Of a DNA stretch of 64,000 bases, positions 30,954-39,110 are shown piece after piece. Under the pieces are notes generated by a model. The model had not been told where the DNA came from. It was given only the letters and a program-made list of their open reading frames with translations, and did no database searches. The translations under genes were made by a program, and so were the position numbers. Position 1 is the stretch's first letter. Each line of letters starts with the position of its first letter. The stretch spans positions 248,001-312,000 of the forward strand of contig NZ_CP188257.1 in NCBI RefSeq assembly GCF_049994355.1. The letters run 5' to 3'. Source of the stretch: Angustibacter sp049994355. GTDB taxonomy: Bacteria > Actinomycetota > Actinomycetes > Actinomycetales > Angustibacteraceae.

Positions 30954-31553
30954 CTAGTCGCCGGGACGACGCAGCACGGTCACCGCGAAGTCGGACGTCG
31001 GCGCGAACGGGCGTAGGTCCCAGGTCGCGAACCGGTGCTCCAGCGTGAACCCGGCCGCCGCGAGATCGGTGTCGAACTGGTCGAGCTCGTAGCCGCGACC
31101 GGTTCCGAACCCGACGACTGCGAACCCGTCCGGCTTCAGGTGCGCGTGCAGCCCGGTCAGCACCGCCCGCTCGGTTCCCTCGCCCAGGAACGTCATGACG
31201 TTGCCGGCCATCACACAGGCGTCGAACGGCTGCGGCTGCCCGAGCTCGGCCAGGCCCAGCGCGGCGAGGTCCGCGACCAGCCAGGTCGGCCCAGGTCGAT
31301 GCTCCCCGGCCGAGGCGATCAGCCGGGGGTCGGCGTCGACCCCGACGACGTCGTGCCCGCGCGCTGCGAGCTCGCCGCCCACCCGGCCTTCGCCGCAGCC
31401 GGCGTCCAGCACCCGCGATCCGCGGGGGAGCATCGCGTCGACCAGCCGCGCCTCGCCGGCCAGGTCGACGCCGTCCGCGGCGAGCTTGCGGAACCGCTCG
31501 ATGTACCACTGCGAGTGCTCGGGGTCGTCGGGCCAGCGCGACGGGACGGTCAT
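30954..31553 (-). CDS. Class I SAM-dependent methyltransferase
   Basis: The 199-residue protein has motif I VLDAGCGEGRVGGEL, motif II VVGVDADPRL, and the FDACVMAGNV segment that follows in small-molecule methyltransferases. The substrate is unknown. It stops convergent to the hypothetical gene and is preceded on the same strand by a PKD-like reading frame. Confidence 0.87.
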   Translation of the reverse strand: MTVPSRWPDDPEHSQWYIERFRKLAADGVDLAGEARLVDAMLPRGSRVLDAGCGEGRVGGELAARGHDVVGVDADPRLIASAGEHRPGPTWLVADLAALGLAELGQPQPFDACVMAGNVMTFLGEGTERAVLTGLHAHLKPDGFAVVGFGTGRGYELDQFDTDLAAAGFTLEHRFATWDLRPFAPTSDFAVTVLRRPGD

Positions 31554-31563
31554 GGTGCTGACG

Positions 31564-32223
31564 CTAGCCGGTGTGGTCGATCAGGACGTTGTGGGCGGTC
31601 AGGGCGGTGGTGGTGTTGGTCGCGGTGGTGGTGATGGGTTGTAGGGGGACGTCCAGGATGTTCTGCAGGGTGAAGGTGACCTGCCAGGTCAGGGTCAGGG
31701 TGGTCTGTTTGGTGCCGGCGGTGCGGTAGATGGTGTGCAGGTAGTGCTCGGGGTGCTGGGTGGGGCTGATGGCGGGGTCGTAGGGGGTGCCGGGGCCGTG
31801 GGCGGTGCTGGCGTCGGGGAAGTGCCAGGTGTAGGTGGGGGTGGCGGTGATCTGGCCGGGGACCGGGGTGGTGATCGGCAAGGTGATGGGGTCCAGGTCG
31901 GCGGCGGAGTACAGGGTGGGGATGTTGACCAGGGTGCGTCCCCCGGGTGGGGCCACGGTGATGGTGGGGCGGGTCAGGTGGCGGCGCAGGTGCTGGGCGG
32001 CCACCGCCTGCACCGCGGACGCCGGGACCACCGTCTGCGGGTACACGCACTCCGTGGTGGTGATGTCCGCCGGTCCGGGTACGGGTTGGCCGTCTGCTCC
32101 AAGACGGCGGCCGATGACGAGGTAGCGGTACCCACGCTGCTTCCCGCGTGTGCAGGTCGAGGCCGCCGCCGGGCAGCTCGCGTCATCGCCACAGCGGCCC
32201 TGTCGCTCCCACAGGTAGCGCAC
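31564..32223 (-). CDS. PKD-like hypothetical protein, 5' end uncertain
   Basis: About 219 residues can be read from the GTG at 32223. The C-terminal part has YTWHFPDAS and repeated Thr-rich beta strands, typical of PKD-like surface domains. Three or four cysteines near the N-terminus (GRCGDDASC, TCTRG) suggest an exported protein. No signal peptide is present, although the frame stays open to 32466; that upstream part crosses two perfect palindromes and looks non-coding. The gene may be 5'-truncated. Third positions are nearly all C, with many Thr, unlike its neighbours. Confidence 0.55.
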   Translation of the reverse strand: MRYLWERQGRCGDDASCPAAASTCTRGKQRGYRYLVIGRRLGADGQPVPGPADITTTECVYPQTVVPASAVQAVAAQHLRRHLTRPTITVAPPGGRTLVNIPTLYSAADLDPITLPITTPVPGQITATPTYTWHFPDASTAHGPGTPYDPAISPTQHPEHYLHTIYRTAGTKQTTLTLTWQVTFTLQNILDVPLQPITTTATNTTTALTAHNVLIDHTG

Positions 32224-32264
32224 CTTCGGCTCGGGCGCAGCGCGCGGGAAGGACTGGCCCGGGT

Positions 32265-32298
32265 GTGCCGATCTGGCACATCGGTGCCGATCTGGCAC
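32265..32298. promoter_or_regulatory. Twin palindromic operator-like sites
   Basis: GTGCCGATCTGGCAC occurs at 32265-32279 and again at 32284-32298, a 19-bp period. Each copy has 5-bp arms GTGCC/GGCAC. The pair lies between a minus-strand PKD-like gene and a plus-strand DoxX-like gene. The regulator is not encoded nearby. Confidence 0.6.
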
Positions 32299-32372
32299 GG
32301 GCCACCCGACCTTTCCCGTTTCGCCGCGCGCACGGCAGGGAACGGCGTGACGATCGACCCATGGGAGTGGCG

Positions 32373-32780
32373 ATGGAGCTTCGTGATCTGCCGGGCCGCG
32401 TGGCGACCGGCGCCTACATCCTGCACGCGGGCATCGAGAAGTGGGCTCCCGATCCGGACCGCGCAAAGGGACTGCACGGCATGGCGTCCGGCGCCTTCCC
32501 GTTCCTGCGCACGATGCCCGCCGACCGCTTCATGAAGGCCCTGTCCATCAGCGAGCTGTCGGTCGGCGGCCTTCTGCTGGCGCCGTTCATCAGGCGTCGG
32601 ATCGCGGGCTTGGCGCTCACGGCGTTCTCCGGCGGGCTCGTCACGATGTACCTGCGCACCCCGGGAGTGCGACAGGAGGGAAGCGTGTGGCCGACCCGCG
32701 ACGGCATCGCCCTGAGCAAGGACGTCTGGATGCTGGGGATCGGCCTCGGTCTGCTCGCCCCGACCGGCACCGACGACTGA
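32373..32780 (+). CDS. DoxX-like small membrane protein
   Basis: The 135-residue protein has an amphipathic N-terminus (LPGRVATGAYILHAGIEKW) and three or four hydrophobic helices, as in DoxX/DoxD-like proteins linked to quinone or thiol redox. The ATG at 32373 has GGGAG 5 nt upstream; the ATG at 32361 lacks one. Function is unproven, and the gene stands alone. Confidence 0.68.
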   Translation: MELRDLPGRVATGAYILHAGIEKWAPDPDRAKGLHGMASGAFPFLRTMPADRFMKALSISELSVGGLLLAPFIRRRIAGLALTAFSGGLVTMYLRTPGVRQEGSVWPTRDGIALSKDVWMLGIGLGLLAPTGTDD

Positions 32781-32790
32781 ACGGACCCGA

Positions 32791-32822
32791 GGTCTCGAAA
32801 ACGGGCCCGCGGTCTCGAAAAC
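32791..32822. repeat. GGTCTCGAAAAC direct repeat
   Basis: Two identical 12-bp copies at 32791 and 32811 (20-bp period) follow the DoxX-like stop codon. Flanking CGGG/CCCG stretches could pair, so a terminator is possible. Confidence 0.6.
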
Positions 32823-32900
32823 CCGATCGGGAACCGTGGCGCCGCACCGAGCGTCGCAGTGACGGGTAGCATCGCGCTGCGCCTTCGGGAGGGAACTGTC

Positions 32901-33524
32901 ATGTCGGGTCTTATCGTCGCGCTGGTCGTCATCGCGATCGTCGTCGTCCTCGTACTGGTCTTCGTCGGCCTCTACAACGGGCTGATCAAGCTACGCAACG
33001 TCGTCCAGGAGTCCTGGCGGCAGATCGACGTCGAGCTCAACCGGCGGCACGACCTGATCCCCAACCTGGTCGAGACCGTCAAGGGCTACGCCGCGCACGA
33101 GCGGGGCACCCTCGACGAGGTGACCGCGGCGCGCGCCGCGGCTGCAGCGCCCGGTGCGTCGCCCGCCCAACAGGCGCAGCAGGAGAACGTCCTGACCCAG
33201 GCCCTGGGACGGCTGTTCGCCGTCGCCGAGGCTTACCCGGACCTGAAGGCCAACCAGAACTTCCTGCAGCTGCAGCGCGACCTCAGCGATACCGAGGACC
33301 GCGTCGCGGCGTCCCGGCGGTTCTACAACGCCAACGTGCGCGCGCTGAACACCAAGGTCGAGACCGTGCCGTCCAACATCGTGGCCGGCATGTTCGGCAT
33401 CAAGACGGCCGAGTACTTCGAGGTCGAGGACGGGCAGGTTCGCCAGGCCCCGCAGGTTTCGTTCGGCACCACGACCACGACCACGCCGCCCGCCGCGCCG
33501 CAGCAGACCCCGCCGACCGCCTGA
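32901..33524 (+). CDS. lemA: LemA family protein
   Basis: This is a membrane-anchored helical protein of 207 residues. The N-terminal helix (about 3-25) is followed by the LemA core, with YNGLIKLRNVVQESWRQID, RRHDLIPNLVETVKGYA and FYNANVRALNTKVETVP. The C-terminus is a Thr/Pro/Gln tail. The role is unknown, possibly in the envelope. GGGAGGGA precedes the ATG, and TAGCAT at 32867 is a likely -10. Confidence 0.93.
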   Translation: MSGLIVALVVIAIVVVLVLVFVGLYNGLIKLRNVVQESWRQIDVELNRRHDLIPNLVETVKGYAAHERGTLDEVTAARAAAAAPGASPAQQAQQENVLTQALGRLFAVAEAYPDLKANQNFLQLQRDLSDTEDRVAASRRFYNANVRALNTKVETVPSNIVAGMFGIKTAEYFEVEDGQVRQAPQVSFGTTTTTTPPAAPQQTPPTA

Positions 33525-33528
33525 CGGC

Positions 33529-34170
33529 TCAGCTGCCCGGCGGCGCGGGGGCCGCCGCCGGCCGGGTCGAGCGTCGACGGCGGACGACGAGCGGCCCGAT
33601 GATCGAGGTCAGGATCGACGCCAGCGCGATCGCGTAGGCCGCGTAGCGAACCCACGGCACCGAGTAGGCGACATAGCCGGTCAGGACCAGGCCGGACCCC
33701 CACAGCAGCGCGCCCACCACGTTCGCGCCCAGGAATCTCGGGTACGGCATCGCGGCGGTGCCGGCCACGATCGGGGTGAACGTGCGCAACCACGGGATGA
33801 ACCGGGCGACCACCACGGCCGACCAGCCCCACCGCTCGAAGAACGCCTCGGTCTGTGGCAGGTGCCGCGCCAAGCGTCCGGCTCGGCGCTCGACCCAGGG
33901 TCGCCCGAGGCGACGTCCGCACAAGTACGCGACGGCGTCACCGAGCACGGCAGCGGCCGCGACCCCAACCACCAGCGCTGGCAGCGACAGCGGCGAGCCC
34001 GGGTGCGCTGCCAGCAGTCCGGCGGTGAACAGCACCGTGTCGCCGGGCAGGAAGAACCCGACCAGCAGGCCGGTCTCGATGAAGATCAGCCCGAACAGGA
34101 CGACGTACAGCCCGAACGCTGTGTAGCCGGCCAGGTCGGGGTGAAAGAGCGCGCTGAGCCACTCGCTCAC
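33529..34170 (-). CDS. DedA/SNARE-associated membrane protein
   Basis: The 213-residue protein has four or five membrane segments and the signatures FLPGDTVLFTAGLLA, FIPWLRTFTPIVAG and FERWG. DedA proteins transport or scramble lipids such as undecaprenyl phosphate and phosphatidylethanolamine. The GTG start is 4 bp after the ArsR-type gene, so the two are co-transcribed. A second DedA lies at 37720. Confidence 0.9.
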   Translation of the reverse strand: MSEWLSALFHPDLAGYTAFGLYVVLFGLIFIETGLLVGFFLPGDTVLFTAGLLAAHPGSPLSLPALVVGVAAAAVLGDAVAYLCGRRLGRPWVERRAGRLARHLPQTEAFFERWGWSAVVVARFIPWLRTFTPIVAGTAAMPYPRFLGANVVGALLWGSGLVLTGYVAYSVPWVRYAAYAIALASILTSIIGPLVVRRRRSTRPAAAPAPPGS

Positions 34171-34174
34171 GCGC

Positions 34175-34771
34175 TCAGCCCTCGCCGTCCGGCTCGCCCT
34201 CGACCAGCGGCGCGGTGGCGAAGAAGTAGGCGACGCGACGGCTGCGCTCGGGGTGGTGTGTCAGGTCGCGGCGGAAGTACGGCTCCAGCACTGTCTCGAC
34301 CGCCTTGTTCACCTCCCGAAGCTCGTCCTCGGTGAGCCACGGGAAGCCGCGGCTCACCTGCGAGGTGTCCGCCCACTCGCCCTGCGCGGGCTCGGCGCGC
34401 CGCCAGGCAGCGAGGTCGCGACCCAGGCGCTCCAGGTAGAGGCCGACGACGACGTCCGTAGCGGCCTGGCCGGCATCGGGTCCGGACAGCGAGAACCCCT
34501 TGGCGGCCGCCTTCCACGGACGCTCGCGACCGTCAACCGACTCGGCGCGGACGACGATGCCCCACTTCTCCAGAGCGCGCAGGTGGTAGCTCATGGCGCT
34601 CGGCGTCAGGCCGGTCAGCTCGGCCAGCTGGCTCGAGGTGCTCACCTTGCCCTGGTAGAGCTCGTCCAGGACGGCGGTGCGTGCCGGGTGCGCCAGGGCG
34701 CGCAGCGCTCGCGGATCGGTCAGGACGATGCGGTCGCCTTCGCGCACCGGTGCGTGCGGGTCAGTGTCCAC
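34175..34771 (-). CDS. ArsR-like winged-helix regulator
   Basis: The 198-residue protein has a winged helix near the N-terminus (RALAHPARTAVLDELYQG and TGLTPSAMSYHLRALEKWG). A C-terminal domain of about 100 residues resembles the ligand or oligomerisation part of HTH_20 regulators. It starts with GTG. Divergent from an MFS exporter whose start region carries a CTTCA-N6-TGAAG palindrome, it is a likely local repressor. Confidence 0.85.
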   Translation of the reverse strand: MDTDPHAPVREGDRIVLTDPRALRALAHPARTAVLDELYQGKVSTSSQLAELTGLTPSAMSYHLRALEKWGIVVRAESVDGRERPWKAAAKGFSLSGPDAGQAATDVVVGLYLERLGRDLAAWRRAEPAQGEWADTSQVSRGFPWLTEDELREVNKAVETVLEPYFRRDLTHHPERSRRVAYFFATAPLVEGEPDGEG

Positions 34772-34811
34772 GGCCCAAGCCTACGGGGTTGCGATCGACG
34801 ATGTGAAGCAA

Positions 34812-34830
34812 TACCTTCAAATATATGAAG
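34812..34830 (+). promoter_or_regulatory. Leaderless promoter with overlapping palindrome at the MFS start
   Basis: TACCTT (34812-34817) ends 7 nt before the ATG at 34825. CTTCA (34815-34819) and TGAAG (34826-34830) flank a 6-bp spacer across the -10 and start codon. A further GTGAAG half-site begins at 34803. A protein bound here would block initiation. Confidence 0.6.
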
Positions 34831-36105
34831 CGACTCTTTCAGAACCTGAGCACCTCGGTCTGGCGGCACCGCGACCTGCGCATCGCGGCCCCGGCCCGGG
34901 CCCTGAGCATCCTCGGCGACGAGATCGCCCTGGTCGCCCTGATGCTGCACGTGCACGACCTCGGTGCCGGCGCTCGCGGCGTCATGCTGCTGCTGATCAG
35001 CGCCGCCGTCCCGACCGTGCTACTCGCCCCGGTCGCCGGCGGGCTGGCCGACCGGGTCGACTCCCGGTTGCTGCTGGTGTCTGCGTCGCTGCTCCAGGTC
35101 GTGGTCTGCGTCGGACTCGCCTTCACCGCGCCGCTGTGGGGCGTGTATCTGCTGGTCATGGCGCTGCAGGCCGGGCAGGCGGTGGTCAACCCAACCTGGC
35201 AGGCGCTGGTGCCGCGGATCGTCGGCGAGGCCGAGCTCGGGCAGGCCATCGGTGCCACCCAGGCGCTGGCCACCCTGGCCGCGGGCGCGGGCGCCCCCAT
35301 CGGTGGTCTGCTCAGCGGGATCGGCGGTCAGCGGCTGCCCCTGCTGGTGGACGCCGCGAGCTTCGTCGCGCTCGTCGTCGCTGCCCTCCTGGTGCGCACC
35401 CGCCGGGCCGGCCGGCACGACGCCGCACTGCGCACTGCCGAGCCGGCTCGGGCGCTGGACGGTCTGCGGGTGATCCGCGCCGACCGCCTGCTCTGGCCGA
35501 TCTTCGTCGCGCTGTTCGCCTACGTCGTGGTCGGTGAGGCCACGAATGTCGTCGAGGTCTTCCTGATCCGCGACCATCTGCGCGGCTCGTCCGTGCAGTA
35601 CGGCCTGATCGGTGCGGTGACCACCGCCGGCATTGTTGTCGGCTCGCTGCTGGCCGGTCGCATCCGGCGCACGCCTCGGCGGGTCGTGGTGATCGTGGTC
35701 GCCGCCGCCGTGCAAAGTGTGGGGCTGCTGCTCGCCGGCCTGGTGCCCTCGGTGGTGCTGCTCGGTGTCGTCTACAGCACGCTCGGTGTCGCCAACGGGG
35801 CGCTGAACACCAGCACCGGGACGCTGGTCTTCACGCGGGTGCCGGACGCCGTCCGAGGCCGGGTCGGTGCTGCGCTCAACGGCGGGTCCCGGGCCTGCTC
35901 CATCGTGGCGCTCGCCCTCGGTGGACTGGCCGGTACCGCGCTGGGGGCGGCGCCGTCGTTCGTCCTGTTCGGCTCCCTGGCGCTCGCAGTCGTCGGGTGG
36001 CTCGCCCTGCGGGTGCTGCCGCTGCGGGACGTCGCAGCCCCGGCTGCCACCGGTATGGTCGAGCCCGCAGAGCGTGCGGCGATGGGTGCGGCGAGCGGGT
36101 CGTGA
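34825..36105 (+). CDS. MFS exporter, enterobactin-exporter/MFS_3 type
   Basis: The 426-residue protein has about 12 helices, with the motif A equivalent GGLADRVDSR in the loop between TM2 and TM3. The sequence following is typical of the MFS_3 group (EntS and macrolide-exporter like). It has a short acidic/alanine C-terminus. The substrate is unknown. It is divergent from an ArsR-type gene. Confidence 0.86.
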   Translation: MKRLFQNLSTSVWRHRDLRIAAPARALSILGDEIALVALMLHVHDLGAGARGVMLLLISAAVPTVLLAPVAGGLADRVDSRLLLVSASLLQVVVCVGLAFTAPLWGVYLLVMALQAGQAVVNPTWQALVPRIVGEAELGQAIGATQALATLAAGAGAPIGGLLSGIGGQRLPLLVDAASFVALVVAALLVRTRRAGRHDAALRTAEPARALDGLRVIRADRLLWPIFVALFAYVVVGEATNVVEVFLIRDHLRGSSVQYGLIGAVTTAGIVVGSLLAGRIRRTPRRVVVIVVAAAVQSVGLLLAGLVPSVVLLGVVYSTLGVANGALNTSTGTLVFTRVPDAVRGRVGAALNGGSRACSIVALALGGLAGTALGAAPSFVLFGSLALAVVGWLALRVLPLRDVAAPAATGMVEPAERAAMGAASGS

Positions 36106-36136
36106 TCACGACGCGCTGGCCGCGCCCACGCCCACG

Positions 36137-36190
36137 CCCGCACCCGCGCCCGCACCCGCGCCCGCACCCGCGCCCGCACCCGCGCCCGCA
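36137..36190. repeat. 12-bp GC-only tandem repeat
   Basis: CCCGCACCCGCG repeats about four and a half times between the MFS gene and the LCP gene, preceded by related CCCACG units from 36125. The tract has no T and almost no G:C balance, so it is strand-asymmetric. Confidence 0.8.
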
Positions 36191-36266
36191 GGGTCACCCC
36201 CGAGTCACCACGCTGCCTTCACATCGCTACGCGGGCGCCTGCTGGCCGATCGCCTAGCCTGTCGAC

Positions 36267-37466
36267 ATGGCGGACCAGCGACCCGGCGACGACCCGACCC
36301 GGGTGATCCGCAGCTCACCGGGCACGAGTGGTTCGCGCGCCCCCGACGCGCCGCCCGGTCACGGCGTCCAGGCTCCCGGCGCGCGCCCGCCCAGCGACCC
36401 GCCGTACGTCCGCCCAACCGCGCCGCGCACTCCGCGCGAGCCAGACGGCGCAGGTTCCGGCCTGCAGCCGTCGCCCAGGACCGACCGCAAGCGCCGGCGT
36501 ATCGGCTGGAAGCCGATCGTGCTGGTCGTGGTGCTCGCGCTGATCGTCTACCCGATCGCCCTGTTCTTCGTCGCGTGGCGGCACCTGGGCCGGGTCGACG
36601 CCCTGCCCGCCAACACCGCGGCGACGCCGGGACGCACCTATCTCGTGGTCGGCTCCGACTCGCGCAAGGGGCTGACCAAGGCCCAGCGCAGAGCCCTGCA
36701 CACCGGCGGCGACTTCGGCCAGCGCACCGACACGATCATGCTGCTGCACCTGCCGGCCAACGGCGGGCCGAACGTCCTGATGAGCATCCCGCGGGACAGC
36801 TACGTCTCGATCCCCGGGCACGGCATGAACAAGATCAACGCGGCGTACGCGTTCGGCGGCCCCAAGCTGCTCGCCGAGACGATCGAGAAGGCGACCGGCG
36901 TGCAGATCGACGACTACGCCGAGATCGGCCTCGGCGGGTTCGCCTCGATCGTGGACGCCGTCGGCGGCGTGCAGATCTGCCCCAAGCGCGACATGAAGGA
37001 CAAGGACGCCGGCCTGAACATCAAGAAGGGCTGCCAGCAGGCGAACGGCGCGGTCGCACTCGGCTACGCGCGGGCTCGGCACTCTGACCCCCGCGGCGAC
37101 CTGGGCCGGGTGGAGCGTCAGCGCGAGGTGCTCGGCGCGATCGTCGCCAAGTCCAGCAAGCCGACGACGCTGGTGAATCCGTTCGCGGCCTTCCCACTGG
37201 CTTCCAGCGGTGCCGCGACGCTGACCATCGACAAGCACACCGGCCCGGTCGCGCTGCTGCGCTTCCTGCTCGGCATGAAGTCCGCCGCCGGTGGTGACGG
37301 CCTCTCGCTGACCGTGCCGATCTCGGGCACCGCGAACCGACCCGGCGCCGGCTCGGTCGTGCTGTGGGACCAGGACCAGGCGGACATCGTGTTCAAGGCG
37401 TTGCGCGACAGCGATACCCGACCGATCATCCCGATCGCGGCCGAGCAGAAGAAGCTGACCGGCTAG
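36267..37466 (+). CDS. LytR-CpsA-Psr (LCP) cell-wall polymer ligase
   Basis: It is predicted to attach polyprenyl-linked polymers to peptidoglycan outside the membrane. It has 399 residues. A cytoplasmic Pro/Arg-rich N-terminus (about 1-75) leads into one TM helix (about 76-100). The LCP domain has LVVGSDSRKG, TDTIMLLHL and IPRDSYVSIPG, which bind the pyrophosphate and metal. The ATG is leaderless: TAGCCT (36255-36260) ends 6 nt upstream. Confidence 0.93.
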   Translation: MADQRPGDDPTRVIRSSPGTSGSRAPDAPPGHGVQAPGARPPSDPPYVRPTAPRTPREPDGAGSGLQPSPRTDRKRRRIGWKPIVLVVVLALIVYPIALFFVAWRHLGRVDALPANTAATPGRTYLVVGSDSRKGLTKAQRRALHTGGDFGQRTDTIMLLHLPANGGPNVLMSIPRDSYVSIPGHGMNKINAAYAFGGPKLLAETIEKATGVQIDDYAEIGLGGFASIVDAVGGVQICPKRDMKDKDAGLNIKKGCQQANGAVALGYARARHSDPRGDLGRVERQREVLGAIVAKSSKPTTLVNPFAAFPLASSGAATLTIDKHTGPVALLRFLLGMKSAAGGDGLSLTVPISGTANRPGAGSVVLWDQDQADIVFKALRDSDTRPIIPIAAEQKKLTG

Positions 37467-37618
37467 GGCCGTCCGTCGCTGCGGATGTTGTACGGCGCGC
37501 CCAAGGCGTTGTCACCGGTGATGTTTATCCGCGAGGCGATGTCCCTGTGCCGGCGCTGGATCCTGCGCTCGCGACGGGCCGCCCGCGACTTCTTCGAGAG
37601 AGGGTTGTGGAGATGCAT
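37463..37618 (-). CDS. Small basic protein, 51 residues
   Basis: No family was recognised. The ATG at 37618 has GGTGAGG about 5 nt upstream and TATCTT as a possible -10. The product is rich in Arg/Lys (SKKSRAARRERRIQRRHRD) then neutral. Third positions are G/C-rich like real genes. It is convergent with the LCP gene, sharing 4 bp. It could bind nucleic acid or ribosomes, which is only a guess. Confidence 0.5.
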   Translation of the reverse strand: MHLHNPLSKKSRAARRERRIQRRHRDIASRINITGDNALGAPYNIRSDGRP

Positions 37619-37719
37619 GATGGCCTCACCTTCCCTGCCGATGCAGATCAAGATAGAACTGCGCGGCCGCCGCGCCTAGGGCGCAAATCAGGTCAGGTGT
37701 CCGATTCAGTTGACCAGGC

Positions 37720-38349
37720 TCAACTGGTCGAGCCTGACCGCTCGCCACGTCGGTGGCGCAGGTACTCGAGCCCGATCGGGACCACCGAGACCACCGCGAT
37801 CAGCACGGCGATGGCCTCGATGTTGTTCGAGACGAAGTCGATGGTGCCCAGGAAGTACCCGGCCAACGTCATGATGACGACCCACAGTGCCGCGCCGATC
37901 GCGCTGTACGAGTAGAACTTTCGCCGGTCCAGCTGGCTGACCCCGGCGATCAGCGTGATGAAGGTGCGCACGATCGGCACGAACCGGCCGATGATCAGGG
38001 CCCGCGCGCCGTAGCGCTCGAAGAAGGCGTGCGTCTGGTCGACGTGTTTCTGCCTGATCAGCCGGGAGTTCTCCCCGACGATCCGCGGGCCGACGGCTCG
38101 GCCGATCTCGTACCCGCACATGCTGCCCGCGAAGGCCGCGACGAACAGCAGGGGCAGCACCACGACGAGCGACTTGTGCAGCGTGCCGTTGGAGATCAGC
38201 AGGCCGATGGTGAACAGCAGCGAGTCACCGGGCAGCAGGAAGAAGAAGAGCCCGCACTCGATGAACACCACCAGCAGCGTGCCGGGCAGGGCATAGGTGT
38301 CGATCAGGTGCTGGGGGTCGAGCCACGCCGGGCCGAGTGCATGCATCAC
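37720..38349 (-). CDS. DedA/SNARE-associated membrane protein
   Basis: The 209-residue membrane protein has FLLPGDSLLFTIGLLIS and FVPIVRTFITLIAGVSQ, the DedA signatures, plus the Arg-rich AFFERYGAR loop. The GTG at 38349 is chosen because TACGCT ends 7 nt upstream. It shares the DedA family with the gene at 33529 but the two are not recent duplicates. Confidence 0.9.
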   Translation of the reverse strand: MMHALGPAWLDPQHLIDTYALPGTLLVVFIECGLFFFLLPGDSLLFTIGLLISNGTLHKSLVVVLPLLFVAAFAGSMCGYEIGRAVGPRIVGENSRLIRQKHVDQTHAFFERYGARALIIGRFVPIVRTFITLIAGVSQLDRRKFYSYSAIGAALWVVIMTLAGYFLGTIDFVSNNIEAIAVLIAVVSVVPIGLEYLRHRRGERSGSTS

Positions 38350-38356
38350 GCGGACC

Positions 38357-38390
38357 AGCGTAGATGGCCGCACCCCGGCGCCCCTACGCT
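38357..38390. promoter_or_regulatory. Divergent leaderless promoter pair
   Basis: TACGCT on the minus strand (38362-38357) serves the DedA gene and TACGCT on the plus strand (38385-38390) serves the methylase gene. The hexamers are identical and 22 bp apart, so both genes may share control. Confidence 0.6.
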
Positions 38391-38396
38391 CACTGG

Positions 38397-39005
38397 GTGG
38401 AATCGGTGGAGATCGGGGTCGGACCCTGGGTGGGGCCGTGGCCGGACGACGAGCGGCTCGACCCTCAGCTGCTCACCGAGGGCGACGCCCGCAACGTCGT
38501 CGACCGCTACCGGTACTGGAAGGTCTCGGCGATCGTCGCGGACCTGGACTCGCGCCGGCACCCCTTCCACGTCGCGGTCGAGAACTGGCAGCATGACTTC
38601 AACATCGGCTCGGTGGTGCGCACCGCGAACGCGTTTCTGGCCGAGCAGGTGCACGTGGTCGGCCGTCGCCGCTGGAACCGGCGCGGCGCGATGGTCACCG
38701 ACCGCTACCAGCACCTGACCCACCACGACGACGTCGCGGACCTGCTCGGCTGGGCGCACGAGCGGCGGCTGCCGTTGGTCGGCATCGACAACCTGCCCGG
38801 TGCCGTCCCGCTGGAGGGGTACCCCTTGCCCCGTGAGTGCGTGCTCCTGTTCGGTCAGGAAGGTCCCGGGCTGTCCGCGGCGGCTCACGCCGGCTGCGAC
38901 GTCGTCCTGTCGATCGCGCAGTTCGGGTCCACCAGGTCGATCAACGCCGGGGCGGCGGCCGCGATCGCCATGCACACCTGGATCACCCGCCACGCAGTCG
39001 GCTGA
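38397..39005 (+). CDS. TrmH/SpoU-family RNA methyltransferase
   Basis: It is a predicted 2'-O-methyltransferase of tRNA or rRNA with a knotted SPOUT fold. It has 202 residues. Motif 1 is HDFNIGSVVRTANAF (Asn-Ile-Gly), motif 2 LLFGQEGPGLS, and motif 3 IAQFGSTRSINAGAAAAI. The GTG at 38397 is leaderless; a longer ATG frame from 38364 would precede the promoter. A fba/purA-type neighbourhood follows downstream. Confidence 0.92.
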   Translation: MESVEIGVGPWVGPWPDDERLDPQLLTEGDARNVVDRYRYWKVSAIVADLDSRRHPFHVAVENWQHDFNIGSVVRTANAFLAEQVHVVGRRRWNRRGAMVTDRYQHLTHHDDVADLLGWAHERRLPLVGIDNLPGAVPLEGYPLPRECVLLFGQEGPGLSAAAHAGCDVVLSIAQFGSTRSINAGAAAAIAMHTWITRHAVG

Positions 39006-39006
39006 T

Positions 39007-39034
39007 GGCCACCCGTCACCTCCGAAAGGTGGCC
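39007..39034. terminator. Hairpin downstream of the TrmH-type gene
   Basis: GGCCACC (39007-39013) pairs with GGTGGCC (39028-39034) across a 14-base loop, directly after the stop codon and before the convergent acyltransferase gene. Confidence 0.5.
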
Positions 39035-39110
39035 CTGGGTGATGTCACGGCGTGCCGTTACTCCAATAGGTTCGTAGTGGCGTTGCGCCGCGACATAGAG
39101 CGCGGTCCAG

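Noticed and set aside
32148..32372. N-terminal extension of the DoxX-like protein
   Set aside because: It crosses the operator palindromes and has no ribosome-binding site; 32373 has GGGAG.
32224..32466. 5' extension of the PKD-like frame
   Set aside because: It runs through both palindromes and contains no signal peptide.
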